This document shows positions 22,796 through 24,640 of a stretch of 24,640 nucleotides of DNA, piece after piece. The stretch comes from JBGSKY01 sp041740995. Lineage in GTDB: Bacteria > Planctomycetota > Planctomycetia > Pirellulales > Pirellulaceae. The notes beneath the pieces were generated by a model that saw only the letters and a program-made list of their open reading frames with translations, ran no database searches and was not told where the DNA came from. The stretch lies in NCBI GenBank assembly GCA_041740995.1, contig JBGSKY010000200.1, forward strand, positions 1 to 24,640, given 5' to 3'. A program made the translations under genes and the position numbers. Position 1 is the stretch's first letter. Each line of letters begins with the position of its first letter.

Positions 22796-24517
22796 ATGAA
22801 CATCGCTTACTATCGAAATCTCGTCATCCTCGCTGGATTTGGCCCGCTCTTGATGCTCGGTTGGGACGCCTGGCAAGGCCAACTGGGTGCCAACGGTGTC
22901 AACAATGCGCTGCACATAACCGGCATTCTTTCGCTGGTGTTTCTGTTCATCTCGTTGATCATTACCCCGCTCAGAACATTGACAGGTTGGAACAGCCTCA
23001 TCGCCTATCGTCGTGCTCTCGGCCTGTACGGCTTTGCTTACGCGGCTCTTCACTTTGGCATTTATGTGATCTTCGATCGCATGGGGAGCGTCAGCAGTAC
23101 CGTCGAAGAAATTCTCTCAAGACGATTCTTGCTCGTTGGTTTTATCGCCGTCTCGTTGATGTTGCCGCTGGCGGTGACAAGCACCAATGCAATGATCCGA
23201 AAACTTGGGCCGGTCCGCTGGAAGCTCCTCCATCGACTCGCTTATGTTGCGACTATTTTGGGTGTCGTGCATTATTACATGCTTGTCAAAAGCGACGTGC
23301 GACAACCGCTGGCATTTGCAGCGGTCTTGACCCCGATCTTAGGCTTCCGAAGCGTCAAGCATTACATCGACCTAAGACGCGGCGCTGCCAAAGCGAAATC
23401 CAGCGCGGTCGCCGCACCAAGTACCGCGCGCAAATTTTGGAGCGGCGATTTGGTCGTTGCCAATGTCCGTCGCGAAACGCACGATGTGAAGACGTTTCGA
23501 TTTGTCATGCCCGGCGGCGGTGAGATCCCGTTCGTGCACCAGCCCGGTCAGTACATGAATCTAACGCTGAACATTGATGGCCAAACCGTCAAACGCTCCT
23601 ACACGATCGCATCCGCACCGACTCAGCGTGGTCATGTCGAGCTAACCATCAAGCGAAACCCTGAAGGCATGGCGTCGCGATTCATGCACGATGTGTTGAA
23701 GGCTGGCGATTCGATCCGTATCGGAGCACCCGCAGGAAAGTTCTTCTTCAACGACTTGAAGTCCGAGGCGGTCGTGTTGATCTCCGGTGGCGTCGGCATC
23801 ACACCGCTGATGTCAATCTTACGAAACCTGACCGACCAAGCTTGGGGCGGGACGATTTATTTCATCAACGCAGTGCGATCGCCCGACGATATGATCTATG
23901 CCAACGAGCTGAACTTCTTGGCTCATCGATTCGAGAACTTGAAGGTACTCAACTACTACAGCCAGTCACTACCAACGACAACCAGCGACGTTCACGCCAA
24001 TCGTTGGCAAGACAGGTCTGGCTATATCAGCGCCGATGACTTGAGCAGCTTCATTCACAATCTCCCGCAACTGCCAATCTTTCTGTGCGGCCCTGACTCG
24101 ATGATGCAGGCCGTCCGCAAAACAATCGTTTCACTTGGTATACCAGGGGACAATGTATCGACCGAAGAATTTGTATCGCCCAAAGCAACATCAGTGCTGG
24201 TTGCCAATGAATCGTTGACGGATACGTCGGCAAGCACATTAGTTGACGGCCAAACCGCTACGATCACGTTCGAGAGGTCTGGACGCATGGTCGAGATCGA
24301 ATCGTCAACGACAATACTCGAAGCCGCCGAACTAGCGGGCGTTGAGTTACCATGGGAATGCCGCAGCGGCATTTGCGGCCAGTGCAAAGTGCGCTGCACA
24401 TCGGGCCGCGTAAAAATGGACAGCCGCGACGCGATTACGAAGTCCGAGGAGTCTGAGGGATTTATACTGGCTTGTCAGTCTCATCCAATCGATGAGACGA
24501 TCACAATCGAGTGTTAG
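22796..24517 (+). CDS. msrQ: MsrQ-FNR-ferredoxin fusion (membrane electron donor to MsrP)
   Basis: This 573-residue protein has an MsrQ/YedZ ferric-reductase-like membrane domain (about 1-190) with candidate haem histidines H40, H86, H146 and H159. A ferredoxin-reductase module follows (about 212-460): FAD motif RSYTIAS at 267-273, nucleotide motif GGVGITPLMS at 331-340, and CGPD at 431-434. A plant-type 2Fe-2S ferredoxin ends the protein (about 485-573), with C522, C527, C530 and C560. Classical MsrQ is only about 200 residues and relies on a separate flavin reductase, so here NAD(P)H to haem transfer may be built in. The cytoplasmic C-terminus fits that route. ATG 22796 has no visible SD. 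It follows msrP, its expected partner. Confidence 0.95.
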   Translation: MNIAYYRNLVILAGFGPLLMLGWDAWQGQLGANGVNNALHITGILSLVFLFISLIITPLRTLTGWNSLIAYRRALGLYGFAYAALHFGIYVIFDRMGSVSSTVEEILSRRFLLVGFIAVSLMLPLAVTSTNAMIRKLGPVRWKLLHRLAYVATILGVVHYYMLVKSDVRQPLAFAAVLTPILGFRSVKHYIDLRRGAAKAKSSAVAAPSTARKFWSGDLVVANVRRETHDVKTFRFVMPGGGEIPFVHQPGQYMNLTLNIDGQTVKRSYTIASAPTQRGHVELTIKRNPEGMASRFMHDVLKAGDSIRIGAPAGKFFFNDLKSEAVVLISGGVGITPLMSILRNLTDQAWGGTIYFINAVRSPDDMIYANELNFLAHRFENLKVLNYYSQSLPTTTSDVHANRWQDRSGYISADDLSSFIHNLPQLPIFLCGPDSMMQAVRKTIVSLGIPGDNVSTEEFVSPKATSVLVANESLTDTSASTLVDGQTATITFERSGRMVEIESSTTILEAAELAGVELPWECRSGICGQCKVRCTSGRVKMDSRDAITKSEESEGFILACQSHPIDETITIEC

Positions 24518-24640
24518 TGTCTAACGAATAAGTTTTTCGGACTTAGCAAACTATAAATCGTTGCAGTGGTAGCTTTTCCTGTGACCAAGTTGGGTGCTAG
24601 GTAGGGAAATTTGTGGTAAAAAAATTTCAGGCTCGGATTC
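24518..24640. other. Terminal 123 bases without a gene
   Basis: Past the msrQ fusion stop codon I see no gene, hairpin or clear promoter before the window ends. Confidence 0.6.

Noticed and set aside
22861..23523. 220-codon plus frame within the msrQ fusion gene
   Set aside because: It is an out-of-frame shadow of clear MsrQ/FNR coding sequence.
1..24640. CRISPR array, intact transposase, integrase or phage genes
   Set aside because: No regularly spaced repeats and no transposase, recombinase or phage structural motifs were found on either strand.

Overview
The window looks like a chromosomal segment of a planctomycete, most likely a Rhodopirellula-like member of the Pirellulaceae. Three things point there: a 1.1-kresidue SGNH / beta-propeller / HEAT / CxxCH protein of the PVC 'heme-binding domain' type, a PEP-CTERM exported protein with an SHD1+YHYH secreted protein nearby, and large imperfect palindromes between genes. 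Base composition is near 50% GC and gene density is moderate, with single genes and short operons on both strands. All assignments come from reading the sequence; no database search was run.

Layout. 0-4.4 kb: UDP-glucuronate decarboxylase (UDP-xylose synthase), a convergent Tat/lipobox M48 metalloprotease, a long leader, infC without rpmI/rplT directly after it, and an orphan UvrC-like GIY-YIG nuclease lacking the C-terminal half of UvrC. 4.4-9.7 kb: the giant dehydrogenase/cytochrome-like protein and a LysA-type PLP decarboxylase. 9.8-14.7 kb (minus strand): an A-type Fe-S carrier, a nitrilase-superfamily amidase, and an operon of Old Yellow Enzyme, ECF sigma factor and small soluble zinc-finger anti-sigma factor, then an AhpD-like CxxC protein. 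13.8-18.6 kb is a gene-decay zone: an internally deleted GxxExxY protein, a sigma factor stopped after region 2, a YHYH protein separated from a PEBP domain by one in-frame TAA, a metallophosphoesterase N-terminus broken by TAG, and about 1 kb of non-coding or decayed DNA. 18.6-21.1 kb: a PEP-CTERM protein and an unrecognised exported 543-residue protein. 21.1-24.5 kb: a truncated Met-rich SnoaL/DUF4440-like fragment, then msrP and an msrQ-FNR-ferredoxin fusion.

How the genes fit together. The clearest functional unit is msrP + msrQ fusion. A Tat-exported molybdopterin methionine-sulfoxide reductase sits next to a membrane b-type cytochrome whose own C-terminus carries an FAD/NAD(P)H reductase and a plant-type 2Fe-2S ferredoxin, so the electron chain from NAD(P)H to MsrP may lie in one polypeptide. 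A second candidate stress module is the OYE / ECF sigma / zinc anti-sigma operon, with the AhpD-like gene nearby in the same orientation. Both suggest handling of oxidised or electrophilic damage, but shared regulation is inference only. I see no CRISPR array, intact insertion sequence, rRNA or confident tRNA.
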